DNA of 64,000 bases, taken from the NCBI GenBank assembly GCA_948470475.1, contig OX419338.1, forward strand, positions 32,544,382 to 32,608,381. The letters run 5' to 3'. The DNA is from Galaxea fascicularis. Taxonomy: Eukaryota; Cnidaria; Anthozoa; Scleractinia; Euphylliidae. Below the pieces are notes generated by a model. That model had not been told where the DNA came from. It saw only the letters and a program-made list of their open reading frames with translations, and searched no databases. Shown here piece after piece: positions 9,681 to 22,705 of the stretch. Position 1 is the stretch's first letter; each line of letters starts with the position of its first letter. The translations under genes were made by a program, and so were the position numbers.

Positions 9681-11759
9681 AAATCTACAACCCCCACTCG
9701 TCACCGTAGGCCCTTGCCATAACCCAACTGTTCCGGCTGGCCCTAATATATGTTGAAAGTAATGATTAGAAAAAGACAGCCCCCTTTCCCGAGTATGACT
9801 ACTTTTTTCATCAACCCTATCTTCTTATGACCCCCTCCTTTCTTGCCAGCCTTCCCCCCAGGCACTGAACAAATGAACACCTCATAACTCTATCCTCATC
9901 ACGTTACCCCATGCAACGTATCCAGCAATATGATCCGTCCCTACTTTGTTGAATGAAATTATCATTGCTAAAACGATGACACGTAATTATCTTCTTACCA
10001 AGAACTTACTTAGTACAAAATTGAGGAAACTGAAATAATTTCAGAATAGTACAAAAACGCTGATCTCGTCGGCTTTTTAAAATTATCTCACGTTTTCGTT
10101 GGTATATATTGCCGTCACTGTTGCTAAGTTTCCTATTAAATCTACTGAAAAAATTACCGCTCACTACTCTGGATCCAAAAGGGGCTTTTTTCGGAGTGAT
10201 GAGCGAGCGGCGAAGCCGCGATGCGAAGCCACGACGCCCGTCGTGGCGATATCTCACCGTATCCGACCTCGTCCCCAGGGTCCTCTCGAGATCTCACTGT
10301 ATTATATCTCAATTCTTCAGTCCAAAAGAAAATGGCATCCAAGGTAACCACTCACCGCCACTGTCACAGATTATATATTCTTTACTACATAAAGTACAAA
10401 TATGTGGCTCAACTTTGCTTCAGTTAAGTTCTTATTTCTCTTTCTCTTCCACATTATAAGCCCTAAAAATATGGTCAACGACACTATCTTCCTCACGGAG
10501 ATTACCGGGGGATCCGGAGTGACAACTTTAACCCTTAAACTTTGTGTGAACAACACTGTGTGTAACTTTGAGTTCTCCCGGAAATGCGGAAGATCCTCCC
10601 TACTTGGGTGACATTCTCGAAGAAATGTCAAACTTCCTTTTTCTTTTCTGCGATATCCCGAAACTATGTCATATTTCCCGCAAAAAGTCCCGAGGCTCCC
10701 GATTTCCGGCAAAATCTTCAGATTCCCGAAAGGATTTTTTTCCACCTGAAACAGGTCTTAGTAGATTTGTCAGCCCCCGTGAGATTATTGCACATAACAT
10801 TATTTATTTTATTGCCAAAGTTAAGTGTCCTTATTAGGCAGAGTGTCATGTTTTTGGACACGTCTTGTAACCTCATTTTGGTCTGAAGACACTGTAGGAC
10901 CATTACAAACGTGATGGGGGAGGGGGCGGGGGAGAATTTTAGCTTGCATAATTTGTTTTTTTCGCCCATTGCTTGTGCAGGATTTGTTTTGGAAGTGCAT
11001 GACTTTTCTTTGTTTGTTTGTTGTTGTTGTTTTTTTGCCTTCTTCATTGCACGATTTTTTCTTGTCCTTTTACCTCGCACATATTTTTTGGCTGTCCCCC
11101 GCCCCCCACCCCCTCATCACCTTTCTAATGGTCCCCTTATTTTGTATAATTTATTCAGCTTTAGTTATGGGTGAAAGTACGATCATGGATATTTTAGCAC
11201 AATATTTACAACGTTAGAATTGGGGTTCTATATAAACCGTCCAACGAGCAAACCAGGATTAAAATCGCTTCTACAGCAGTGAATTACCGAAGACTATCGA
11301 AATCAAGTTGCAATGTGATCTTAAATTCTCAACATTACTGACTGAAACTTCGTCATAGTTTTCGATATAGCTGAAGAGAAAGATACATAAGGTACCCAAG
11401 GAGAGGTGGATACAGGAAACAATAGGCAGCAATTTTGAGCCAGATGTTCTTCTTCTTTCCCAACTTCTCCGTCGTCCATCGCACGTACCATATTTCAATC
11501 CAGTCATTTTTGTATCCTTCCTCCGTCTTATATCTGCTTTAAAGTGTGCCCACAATTGGTGGCACTTGAGGATATGGGGATTAGCTAGTCGAGAGCATAT
11601 TTGTTACTTGTTGAAGGAAAAGGGTTTTTAGGACCTTCTTAAGCTTGAATTCCCAGCCATCCATTTTCTGCACCAGCATACGAACTAAGCACTACTGTTT
11701 TTTTTCTTTTTGACGACCTTGCCTTTGAAGCCGAGTTGTCGGGTATCAAAAGCTGGAAC
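9681..11759. other. Intergenic region upstream of nothing recognised; short repeat fragment
   Basis: About 2 kb with no supported gene. At 10,200-10,300 a GC-rich patch (GAGCGGCGAAGCCGCG, then CCACGACGCCCGTCGTGG hairpin and CCTCGTCCCCAGGGTCCTC) resembles the CCTCGTTCCCAGGGT terminus that forms the hairpin at 40,289-40,349, so it is probably a remnant of the same transposon family. The overlapping short frames around 10,100-11,200 have no family features. Confidence 0.4.
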
Positions 11760-12776
11760 TCAGCGTGAGCCAGAGCGCACCGACCACTGCATCTGCATCT
11801 CGCGTAGCTCCATGACGTCAACTGTGGTATCACGGCAGGTTATTTTCTTCAGGATGTACAAGAAGCCGCGCCTGTATCCGGAGCTCTGGATGGCGTAAAT
11901 TAAGGGGTTCACAGAACAGTTTAGGAGTGTGAGATATTGCGCCCAATACCGGAGATCAGAAACATTTCCGACCTCGCTATATTGTAGGATCATCAAAAGC
12001 CCGTACGGGATAAAAGCGGCAAAAAACACTACCGTCAGTAATATGAGCACTCTGACTAATCTTTGCTTCTCTCTCGTTTCCTCTTGAGTAGCGCCCCGTT
12101 CACCGTTGTTGTTACAGATGGTTTTTTTGACGTGCATGCCGTAGATGATCTGCGAGTAGCAAAATGCGATTATCGTGAACGGAATAATGGTAAGAATCGC
12201 CATCAAACAGCAAATGTAGACAAACATTCTTTCCCTCGCCTCGCCGAAACTGCAGCGGCCTTGTGTGTTGGGGCAAATGTCAACTGCGGCAAACATTGGC
12301 GTCACAAGCGCCAAGGAAGTCACCCAGATGCCGACGATGACGTAGGCGATCTTGTCAGTCGTGAGCCTGCGAGATGGTGTCAGTGGTTTCATTAGTGCCT
12401 GATACCTTTCCACTGCCAGCAGGGTAAGCGTGAGCACTGTCACCAGAAGCGTTACTATGGGGATGGTGTTGGAGTAGATAAACTTACAGAGGAAACTCTC
12501 AAGTTCCGGGGAATAGGGTGGTCGTTGCTTGCTCACCACGACGTGGATAATTGTGAACAAATGCGTTGTGTTGTCTGCGGCAGCAACGTTGACTAACAGA
12601 TAGTTGGTGGTTGATCTCATTGCACGTATGACCTTTACGACTGCAATGACCAGCGAATTACCGATCAAGCCAATAACGACAATAATACACATGATAACCA
12701 ACTGGATTGTCTTGTCTTTCTGATTTTGATTACTGGAGTTTGTCGAGTTGGTACTGTTGTTTGACTCACAAGCCAT
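11760..12776 (-). CDS. Rhodopsin-class GPCR 1, orphan, intronless
   Basis: 338 residues from ATG 12,776, which has A at -3 and G at +4; a longer open frame upstream starts only with TTG, so I reject it. N-terminal tail with clustered N-glycosylation sites (Asn6, 7, 10, 13). Seven hydrophobic segments at about 25-48, 58-80, 96-122, 142-163, 185-210, 242-266 and 280-296. Class A marks: GLIGN (Asn40), Asp68 in TM2, Cys97 before TM3 with Cys in loop 2, ERY at 123-125, FIPY in TM6 and NPLIY at 290-294. The TM6 toggle Trp of CWxP is Phe here. Short C-tail with Cys314 after helix 8. GPCR 2 at 44,075 is a clear paralogue with identical spacing from Asn40 to Glu123. The ligand cannot be told from sequence; peptide or amine receptors are both possible. 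Confidence 0.92.
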   Translation of the reverse strand: MACESNNSTNSTNSSNQNQKDKTIQLVIMCIIVVIGLIGNSLVIAVVKVIRAMRSTTNYLLVNVAAADNTTHLFTIIHVVVSKQRPPYSPELESFLCKFIYSNTIPIVTLLVTVLTLTLLAVERYQALMKPLTPSRRLTTDKIAYVIVGIWVTSLALVTPMFAAVDICPNTQGRCSFGEARERMFVYICCLMAILTIIPFTIIAFCYSQIIYGMHVKKTICNNNGERGATQEETREKQRLVRVLILLTVVFFAAFIPYGLLMILQYSEVGNVSDLRYWAQYLTLLNCSVNPLIYAIQSSGYRRGFLYILKKITCRDTTVDVMELREMQMQWSVRSGSR

Positions 12777-13312
12777 TGTATTCACTTTTTCTTTTGTTTT
12801 CACCTGGGTTCCAGTGCTGATGGTATTACATGTGCTGTGTGAGGAATTTGTGTTGGAAGAAAAGAATAGCAAAAGCAATTAAAAACAGAATATTAGACGT
12901 TTAACTTTGGAATCCAGAAACACTGCAAATGACAACGCATTTTTCAGATCTAAGTAAGCTACAACTTTGAAAATGTGTGTTACATGGTGACATATTTTAA
13001 CAGATTCTAGTATCATCGTTGCTTGATGGTCTGTAGAAAGAGAATAATAACACCACTTTTAGATTCCAAGATCTACAATCGCGGCCTTAAAGTGTGCAGA
13101 AACACCTGCTTTGTCATGAAAATGGATTAGCAGTTTTAGTTCCTGCGTCACGCATTTAAAATAAGGTTCCCCTGTTGTCGCGTAAAAGTAAAGCAAGAAT
13201 ATTGTTTTGCTGATCCACATACATGCCGCACAGCCATCTGATGTACTGTTAATGATAAATGAATTCTTTTTTTTTATTTTCCCGTTTTGTCCTCCTTGCA
13301 GATTGCTAACTA
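12777..13312. other. Upstream region of GPCR 1
   Basis: No gene seen. It must contain the promoter of the minus-strand receptor but I cannot point to a defined TATA or initiator element. Confidence 0.35.
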
Positions 13313-13803
13313 CTTAATAACCGAGAGTGAGGTCGTTACGGGAAAATCTCAAACTGAGGCCTTGCCGTATTGACCGAGCGATAGCGAGGTCAATACAGCT
13401 AGGCCGAGGTTTGAGATTTTCCCGTAACGACCGAACGATCGAGGTTATTAAGTTGTTTATTATATGGCCAATATAACGGTTCTGAGGGGAAAAAAATAGT
13501 TCAAGCACAAGTCGTCGCTTCACAGTAATCTATTCATTATTTTTTTTCCAAACTCAGGTCAAACGTTTCACTAACAGTTTTCCTGGTCGTGTTTTCAGTT
13601 TTTTGCTCTAGAGGCACCAATTTTCAATGTAAATAAAACAAATGTGGTCTTTGGATGACTTTTTGTTGTTTTTGTTCCTAATTTGCATCATCCGTAATCG
13701 GCCCGTGGGCATTACGGGAGAATAATGCCCTAGCGCTTCGCTTCGCTTAGCCAATCAGAGCGCGCGTTATATCGTATACAAACACTAGCCATATAATAAT
13801 AAA
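13313..13803. mobile_element. Composite foldback/MITE
   Basis: The first 140 bp (13,313-13,452) form a near-perfect palindrome opening with CTTAATAACCGAGAGTGAGG and closing with CGATCGAGGTTATTAAG. Next to it a second inverted pair, TTTATTATATGGC (13,457-13,469) and GCCATATAATAATAAA (13,788-13,803), encloses ~320 bp including ATTACGGGAGAATAATGCCC. A diverged relative of the first palindrome lies at about 62,640-62,760. No ORF. Confidence 0.7.
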
Positions 13804-15815
13804 GCATATTGACGTTCTTCCCTTTTCGAGATTGTTTGCTAACTATGCTTCAAGGATCCATATATCATGAAATTTTAATATGAAATATTTTATGTTTTAT
13901 AACTGCTACCATGATACATACCACGGTCTTAGGAAAAGCATATTGAAACCTCAGGGTGTGGTAAGAAATCTGAATGACTCGCACTATTTAAGTTAGTGTG
14001 ACAGATGGGCCGTATTTCATATTGCACAAGTGCACAGTCAACTTAGAAACTATTTCCATGACTTGAAGAGTTATAACACTTGAGCTCCTTGTCGGCAACG
14101 TTTTGCTGAAATACTTTCAGAGTTACAAGTGCGATAGTAATATATGGATTCAGCTTTCTTTTGATAAACCAAACACAAGCTAAACCCCAGGGCAAATCAT
14201 ATTTTTCCACCACGACGGCGGAAATCCTCTTTCCAGCTTTAAAGCTTTAGGACCCGCTTTATGCTGCTTCAGCAAAACAAGGAAAAAACGTTTTAAAGAC
14301 TTTTACCAACGCAAGCTTACAGACAAAATTCCCTTACGCTTTTCAATAAGTGGCGTCAAATGAAATAAAGCACTTCTCTAATACCAGCTTTCATTTCCAC
14401 TGCCACACTGAAATAACGATCTTTTTCACAATTACTTTTTAGTTGTCGTTGATGTTTATCGTTCCTGCAGGCTGTCCAAACTTCATCGCAGAAATCTAAA
14501 AAAAACCTCATCTGAAAACGATTACAGGGAAAATAATTAAAAATTCTTTGTCTTGCCTTCAGGGTATTAAAAAAAATCCCAGAAATCATTCCTTATCTCA
14601 TTTGGCTGTCGCTTACCTAACGTAATATTACCAAAATACAGGAGCCCATTTATGGGCCCCTGCAAAATATAATTTATCACAATACTTTTACCTTTCTCTT
14701 TGTCAATTATTATTTGTGTTCGCAGTTACCTTGAAATTGTAGGCCTAAAACACACCAGACTTCAAATTCCAGTTGAAACTTATCACTGTCTCACCGACCC
14801 TGGAGAATTACGCCGATTTTCTTTTTCCTGGAACCTGGAAAATATAAAGAATCGAGTCAAGAAATATTAAAGCTCGCTTTATCTAACTGCGAAACAAATT
14901 TTGTGCAATTCTCTTACCAGCTTAGTTTTGTGAATTCTATACCCTGTCAACTTTAACAAATTGATTTTGATTCTGAAGTTGCCAGCTGTTTCTTGCTCTA
15001 TTGTCGCCTATTGTCTACATTAATTGTACGGGAAATAGCTATTTGTGTCACCATAAATATGCCTTCTACCCTTTTGTCTCTAGCTGTCCTCCGTCATAAG
15101 GTAACCAAAGTACGAACGTCTCTTGAGGGTTAATTTACGAACGAACCGACAGCTCCCTGACGGCTTTGTTTGAACAAATTGGCAAAAGGGTTTACATCCG
15201 GATAAAACGTGTACGACATTTAACTAGCAACAGAACCTAAAGGTATTGTTTGGTGGTTTCGTTTCTCATTCTTCATTACCATCCGCACAACAAAGAGCAA
15301 CGCAGCAAATTAAAATACTGCTTAATCGCGTAATTGCATAACCTATTAGGTTTCAATAATGCATATTTGCTCTGTACAATGTTGTTCTGTTTAGGTTTCG
15401 GCTATGAAAAAAAATCGAATCATGCGCCTTTATTAGCACCCTCACTCACACCTCTCACAAGAATCTTAAATTCAGCCGGAGGAGGTGGGCTCACCTAGAA
15501 AGAAGACGAACAAGAAGAAAGAAAGAGACATAACGTCGTTTTCCTTTGTCGGCTCGAGGAAGACCTTTAGATGTTTCCTGTATTTTTATTTATACGCACG
15601 TTGGCGGCATGGCCTGGTTTCCGCATGAGAAGAATGTCAGTTTTTAGACGATTATTTTGTCAGTTGTGTACGGATTATAATTAGCCGTACACTAGCCTTT
15701 CTTCCGACGGGTTTGAGAAATAAGCGCTTGATTTATCACTAATTCCAAACGTGCTGAAGATTATGACTGGAGCCGAACGAAACGTTTGTAAAGATTTGAT
15801 CGCCGTAAGTTAAAT
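13804..15815. other. Non-coding interval before copy B
   Basis: No gene supported over 2 kb. The last 60 bp (GCTGAAGATTATGACTGGAG, then CGAACGAAACGTTTGTAA) resembles the 3' termini often seen on Penelope-like or similar retroelements and abuts the duplicated segment; this is suggestive only. Confidence 0.4.
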
Positions 15816-16044
15816 ATATCAGTTTCTAGCGTCACAAAGTTTATCATAGCTTTCACTATGGAGACAGAAGAAAGCGACGAAAGATAGCAAAGGTAACATC
15901 GCTATTGACAAAGTGCGTAGTATATTTTACTGAGCGCGGTTGTCAGGTGGTTTGTAAAAAGGACGCGTCAGTTTTCCCTCTCCCCATTCCCCTCTCCCTC
16001 TTTTATCTTCTCGTTAACACAAGAACACTATATTTCACAAAGAA

Positions 16045-16083
<39 letters not shown>

Positions 16084-17532
16084 CACAGCAACACGTAACT
16101 TACCGTTATAAAAACAGGATGCGGAACAATTAGAATTTCGACTGAATCGTTTGTGATGTTCTAACAAGTTGAGCTATCCAAGTGATGTTCATACTTAAAA
16201 TAACATCCGAATATGACGGATAGCAATAACGATAGCCAACTGTGATAACCACCACAACCACAGTCAACGATGATCGCCTGGATGCTGGATGCAATTATGA
16301 TCACGAATATCATTACGATCCCGATCACAGTGGTTATCCCATTTACAGTCATAGTCACGGTCTGTAAAAACCACGATAACGATAAGGATCACTATCCCGA
16401 TGGCAATCATGATTACAGATACAATGATCACGCTAAGGATAACGACCACGATCACCCTGATCACAGTCCCGATGATGATCACGATCACGGTCCGCACAAT
16501 CACGATCGCATCACGATCATGATTTCGGTGAAAATCATCATTACCATTACGATCTCGATGGCAGTCACCACCAAGATCAGCATTACAATCCCAATCACGG
16601 TAACGGGCTTTTCCTGGAATCGACTGTGTGAAAAAATTTTGAACTAAAAAAATGACCTTTATGTAAATGAGTCTATAACGTTCAATTAAAATATTGTTCT
16701 GACTGATGCATTCGTGAACTGTACGTCAACCGAAACTATTTGTAACGCTCCAGAAACCAGCAATTTTACATCCGAGAACGGGGCCCGTGGAGCAGTTTTA
16801 TAGCACGGTAGTCACTTCTGCCTCTTTAATTGAAGGGCCGAAGGGAACTGGCTCTAAAAATGGTTAAAGGAAAAGTCATAAATTAGGATTTTTTCCCGCG
16901 AGGTCCGCCAGCTGTAGCCGACCCCTATTTCTTTTTATTTTACCAATTAAAATTTACTATTTTTTCCCACAAAAAGGGGGGGGGGGGGGGGGGGCCCTCG
17001 CTTAGCTGATGAACTTCTCTAGCTTGGGGAAGGCTAACTGAGGTTTATTTGGAGGCGCCTTTATGAGAGACGATCAAGGGTTATTAAGAATTCAAATATG
17101 CAACATTTCACAACGTTAAACAATAACACATTCAGCGGCCTTTAATGTAGCTAATTGGTTTCTACGGGGATACAAAGGAGATTCGAACTAACAAAAGAGC
17201 CCGGGAGCAAAAACTTGGACGCAAGATGTGGTTTATAAATTTTTAAGGCGAGTGCTTTGTTCATTACCATAACGGAAAACCTATCGAATAGCGAACGTTC
17301 GGGCACACTTCCATTATTTGCAATAAACTATCGTGCGTATGGGGGAATCGATTAAAAATATTTCACATATCATGTCAACAGAATACCTAAGCAAGGTTTA
17401 GTCTTAATGAATTCAACGCAATTATAACCATCACCGCCTTAAATAGTCACTCAGAAACTGAGGCATTACAAATAAGGTAATATTATTGGTTGAAACGGGA
17501 AGAAATATAATGAATTTGCTTCGGTCTTTGTG
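15816..17532 (+). repeat. Copy B of the ~1.8 kb dispersed direct duplication
   Basis: Direct-orientation copy of 1767-3662 with a few differences per hundred bases, a longer (AAAT)n tract (16,044-16,083), a shortened GATCAC tract, a longer G run (19 G at 16,976-16,994) and the ~165-bp deletion after 17,360. Flanks on both sides are unrelated to those of copy A. Confidence 0.85.
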
Positions 17533-20500
17533 AAGACAAAAACAAATATTAGTGTCTAGAAAGTGAACAATTAATTGAAATTCCACGCTTCGCGATCTGT
17601 TTCCTGGACTAACGAGTTTTGGCGAAATTGTCTTCACTGATCATGATTTACGAATGTCTCTTTTCACGTTAAGGATTTTTTTTCCTCTCGAAATTAAAGC
17701 GCAACAAAGAAATGTTAGCAAGGTTATTAATTAGTTAGGAGATCCAATTGTTATTATGATGCAGAAAATTAAACCCAGTTCTTCCATTTGTTGATGAAAT
17801 CAATGGGCAATTTTTTCACGATTTGTACATCTCACGGGGATGCTAATTATTTCGTGCGATTTTCAGTTTGCCATTTTTCAAAATTAAAGGCTTAATTTTT
17901 TACCTCGCTTTTCTGGATCGGGCGCGTCAAATTCATGCAGTACAGTCTGTCTGGAGATAAGAATCGAGATAAAAATGAAGGTTGCTGACTCTTAAGGCCA
18001 TTCATCTCTCAAATTAAAGACCATTAATGTCTTCAGTTTGTGAGGCCCGCGGACTGATTTAATGCGAAATCAACTTAAATTTTGAACTCTCTTGTTCCTT
18101 GTGCCTCATCGAATTTGATTCCGTGACTGCAAGTGTAGTATTTGAAATAAGGGGCCATAGCTTACAGCAGGAGACGGTTCCCGCTAACAGAGAGCACCTT
18201 AATTATCAAAAATCTGTGCGTTCCGTAATGAATCAGTGTCGCTTGCATTAGAGGAAGTTTCCTCTTTGCTCTTGACTTGGTTAATTAGAGAGGAAAATGT
18301 TTGTGTAAAGCCGAGTTCAAGGGAGAAAAATACGTTCAAAAGCTGTAATGGCACAAATTAAAGTAAAAAAAAAAAAATTACGAATGCAATCATCTTTACC
18401 AAACAAAAACCAAGCTAAGTTCTGCGTACGGTCGTAAACCACTAACGCTTCGATCTTGCGTGATTTGTATTCTGGAAGCTTCGCTCTCTCCTCGAGTTTA
18501 ATTTTAAACTTGCGCCACATCGATTGGAAAATTCGAAAACTTTATTGGTCAATTTTGCGTAACACGTTGCCAGTGAATTCAAAGGAAGAATACCTTAAGG
18601 TTACTAAAGATGGTTTTATCGGTGGTGTTTACTGTAGTTGGATTACACAGGGGTAAAAAGATCTTATTCATGCAGCTTAAAAAGACTTACCTTCGGCTAA
18701 CGGCAGTGGTCTGATGTTGGACGTTAATCGAAGTGTATCTATAACCGACTTGTGCCGGGAATCAGTACGCCGATCTTAGTGCAGGGAAACGGTTTGAAGT
18801 GAGTCAGCCGGAATTTTGACGCGTGACAAACGTAATTATTCTTGCTTGAACGATAGCGGTCTCTTCTTTTCTTGTTTAAAAAAGAGCTGCCGAGTCGCAC
18901 CGTTGTTTGCCGGATGACTTGAGAGAATACGCAACTTCAAAACAAACCGTATTAACATGATCTGCCTGACGTCGTTTTAACTGATGACCGAGCACTTGAT
19001 ATGCCAATCACGTATTCATGTCAGGCTAGTGGTATATTCACATGGACACTTCATGTTTTTTAATCGATGTTTTAAAAAAAATCGGAGAAAAATTCCGCGC
19101 ACTAGAAATTTCATTCGATTCAAGCCGTCTTTTTTTTTAAAGTGATTTTCTTTGCTTTTTGCACGATTTGATGAGGCGTGCGGGTTTAAAACAACTGAAC
19201 AATATTGTGAGAATTGAAGATAGGTCCAATGCCGTTTTAACTATGGTGATCAAGCGATGGAAATGACAAACACTCACATATGGCTACTGAAACGATTTTG
19301 TGATTAACTCACTTAGCAGCCTACTTTACCTTCCATTAAAAGCCTGACAAGCAATTGGCTGAGGAAAGACCTCCTGCTGTCAAAAGCCTCTGAAACTGTA
19401 AAAGCGTAGAAACCCTTTGCCCTTCGAGATGAAATTATGGATGTTTGAATTAAATTATGTTCGTATGTTGACAGAATTTTTGCAAGCAAAAGCATGGAAA
19501 CACAGATGTACGACAAGCGTGCAGGTGGTAAAACCAACTGAAGAAAAATTCATCAAGGAAATAGGATTGATATATCGTAACTGGAAATAAAATATATCGG
19601 CAATTCTTTATACAGCGAATAAAAAAAAAAGAGGAAAAAACGTCATGTACAAATAAACAAACTTCTTTGCAATGTTCTCATCCTTCAAGTATTTTTTTGA
19701 GAGTAGTTATTATCACCTTGGCAACAGCTTACGCGCTGAGGGTAATTTTGTCATAAGGGTAACAACAGAAGACCAGACTGATGATCGAGTCTTCCTTCTC
19801 AAAATAATCGTTTTCCTCAAGGTAAAATGTCTTGTTAAGGGGAATTCAATTTCGACTAGCGAACTTGCGTGCGTGATTGTACAGCATGTTTCTGAGCACT
19901 GAGTGGCCAACAACACTTGACATTTTTTTTAGAGACAAATCTCCTTGGTTATAAACTAATGTATTGTGATTCAAATGAGGAATAAAAGACTTGCGAACTA
20001 CCATCTTGCCAAAGAAAACTTGTTGACCATGTGCTGAATAAAAGACGTTCATCGTAACCTACATGGTAGGCTGGGAGGGTCATGCAATTTGCAAATGACG
20101 CTCCCCCAAATAGTCCCTGAAGTACGTGAAACTGCCAAAGATAAATTCTCGAACTTGTTCGTAAGCACAGGCCGCTTATGTAGTCGCCACCTAGAGGAAT
20201 TAGCGATGATTTTACATGAACAAATCATCGCCAAAAGCTTGTGACATAAACAACTTAAATTTGCAGTGGGTAAGTGTTCTACACTGAAAATTAGCTCGTG
20301 CAGCGACTGAGCACATACAGCACTTCTGGAAAAATTGAGAATACATGGAGCTCAAGTTGCAGTCACGCAGGCCAAACTTTGCTTCACTTTGGTAAGAAAT
20401 GGCATATGAAGTCATCCGATCAGCCCGTCGCAAAGGTTCGGACCCAAGCCTCCGCATAGGGCTTTGCTCGCTTGGTTAAAGCGTTGAGGGTTGGGAACGA

Positions 20501-22705
20501 GGCCCATTGAAATCACATATACAACCACTGCTCAAAATGTTTCATTTTTCGAGTGGTATTACTGTCTACAGGCATAACAATCAGTAGATCATACATAATT
20601 AGTGAGACATACCAAGTAACTGCTGAACACTAGACAAAAAAAAAAAATCTCTAGACTTATCTCGCTGTCCATAATGGTCAGAAGTGGCATTTGTGACACA
20701 GAAGCCTTTTTTTAGCTAGATATTTAGTGGATACCATACCTAGTAGCGAAGATGATGTTGGCAATTACCACGCCTTAACGGGGGTTTAGTGGGTTTAGTT
20801 GTTTGCCTCCCTTTCCTATTAAACTCGGCAGATTCAAACTAAATTTGATTGTCTTCCTCATCATTTACTTCTGATCATTTTACAAAAATGCAAATAACCA
20901 TTACCGGTTTTTGCCGCGGAGTCTTGAGTTGAAAGGAAATCCGTTGACAACTACAAGTACCTAAAATGGGAGGTCCAGTTAAATTTTTGATCAGTTTTGG
21001 AGAGGGCCGGGGATAGAAAAACGCTGGAATAGAAAATTCTGATCGTGGAGGACAGGGGTAAAATTAAGGTACTATCTTAGTTAAGCTCCGTGGAAAATTA
21101 GAAAAAGGCAAATAGCATGGAAAACCCGTAAGGAAATGTGATATGAATGAAAGTGAATGGTGAATTGGTGTTTCCAAGGTATAAGCGCCCGAACAAACAA
21201 ACGTTTCAGCCAAAATGCATGTGGGCTTTGCCAGCTCGAGGGGTCTGCTTTTCGATAGAGTGTTTTAGAGTAAAATGTCATTTCTAGCCAGTCTTGAAAA
21301 GGTTAATCAACCGTAATGTAGTGCACAGTGTTCTAAATAGCACAAAATCAAGACTGCCCTTTTACTATTCGCATGGGATCTTACGCTCAACTTCATGATA
21401 ATCCGCACAAGAATTTGGTTTGTCATCGGAGTTGATAATAACAATTGACCACCGTACAGGGATTCTAGAAGCTGATTTTTCGAGCGTTAGCTCTTCGTCA
21501 GAGCGAATCATCATGATGATGGTCAGTTTGATAAGTCCGTTTCTAAAGACAAATTTCGTGGAGATATGTCTGAGACGTCTAATGTTATTTCAGTGAGTTC
21601 GCAGCTTTTCCCGAAAAGAACAAATGCTGTCAGTCAAACGTCAGAATCAATCGCTCTCGAACATCTGAGAAACCTTCAAAGTAAACATTAGTGTGTCTTA
21701 TAAAATGCCCTTATTAATAAAGATTCCTTGTTCGCGGATCTGTAACCCAGGTGCTTTATCTTCATCGACAAAAATATAATACTACTTCGGTTTACTAACT
21801 AAAATACAGCTTGAAAAAGGAAAAAACAAACGCCGTTTGAAATTAGAGTAAACTCAAACTTAATTCTCGGTGCCGTGAAACTATTTAAAATCGAGTTTTC
21901 CGATGTATGTAGTCGCTACGTTCGGAGAAAGATACAGCCCTGCAACATATTATATTGCAATGTAAGCCGAACGTAATTTGGATGCATGAGCATTTACAAG
22001 GCGTGCAAAAGAGAGGTGATTGCGCCCAGTATGAAAGCATCATAACCAAAAGAAAAAAAAAGAGAAAGAAAAAAGAGATGTTTTAAGATGTATCCATGAG
22101 ATGCATAGATAAGAGCTCAGCAATAAAAACTTGAAGAGCCTTAAAATTATCACAGTAATAAATAGAGAATTTCTTACCAACGTGATGGACATACTGAGCC
22201 AAATATTCTGCTAGAAAATTTCCATAACTGTTAAAAAAAATGATCGTTCGGCAGTGTCATGCAATTTACATAGAAAATATCAAAAACATAATGGACTGTT
22301 GTTTGTTTAATACGCAACAACTGGTTGTCTGTGTTTCTAATGTTCGACTAATTGGTTATCGGAACTTCTCGCATAAAGAATAGAACTTGGAACTACTTTT
22401 TTGCAGTTTGCGTTGACGGTTACTGTCGAAAAAATACATGTTTCAGTTAATGCAAAATCACCATCACGTCTACCGCTTTCATTGCCAAGACGCCATCTGC
22501 CGACATTCAGATCTGTGCATTATGGATACTACGTTATTCATTGCGGACCTAATGGCCTAAAGTCAGTTCCCCGCAAGTCTTCTGTAGTCCGGTGGTAGAG
22601 CGTCCGAATCGAAACTAAGGTCATCTGTTCTACTTCTGTTAGTGTCACCACAAAAAGGGATTAGCTCGGACGCCTCTCTAAAAATGCTTCTTACAAGATG
22701 ACAGT
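17533..22705. other. Long non-coding interval
   Basis: Over 5 kb with no gene I can support; short open frames have no family features. A short retroelement-like piece lies at 21,443-21,505: AATTGACCACCGTACAGGGA (also at 60,409) followed by TCGAGCGTTAGCTCTTCGTC. Poly-A/poly-T tracts occur at 18,364, 19,620, and 20,640. Confidence 0.4.

Noticed and set aside
12777..12878. Longer N-terminus for GPCR 1
   Set aside because: It would begin with TTG; the in-frame ATG at 12,776 has a good context and gives the same tail length as GPCR 2.
21445..21525. Hammerhead ribozyme on the minus strand (CTGACGA ... CGAAA)
   Set aside because: Core words are present but stem III does not pair correctly.
22593..22640. 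tRNA box A-like GGTGGTAGAGCGTCCGAATC
   Set aside because: No matching box B and no cloverleaf.
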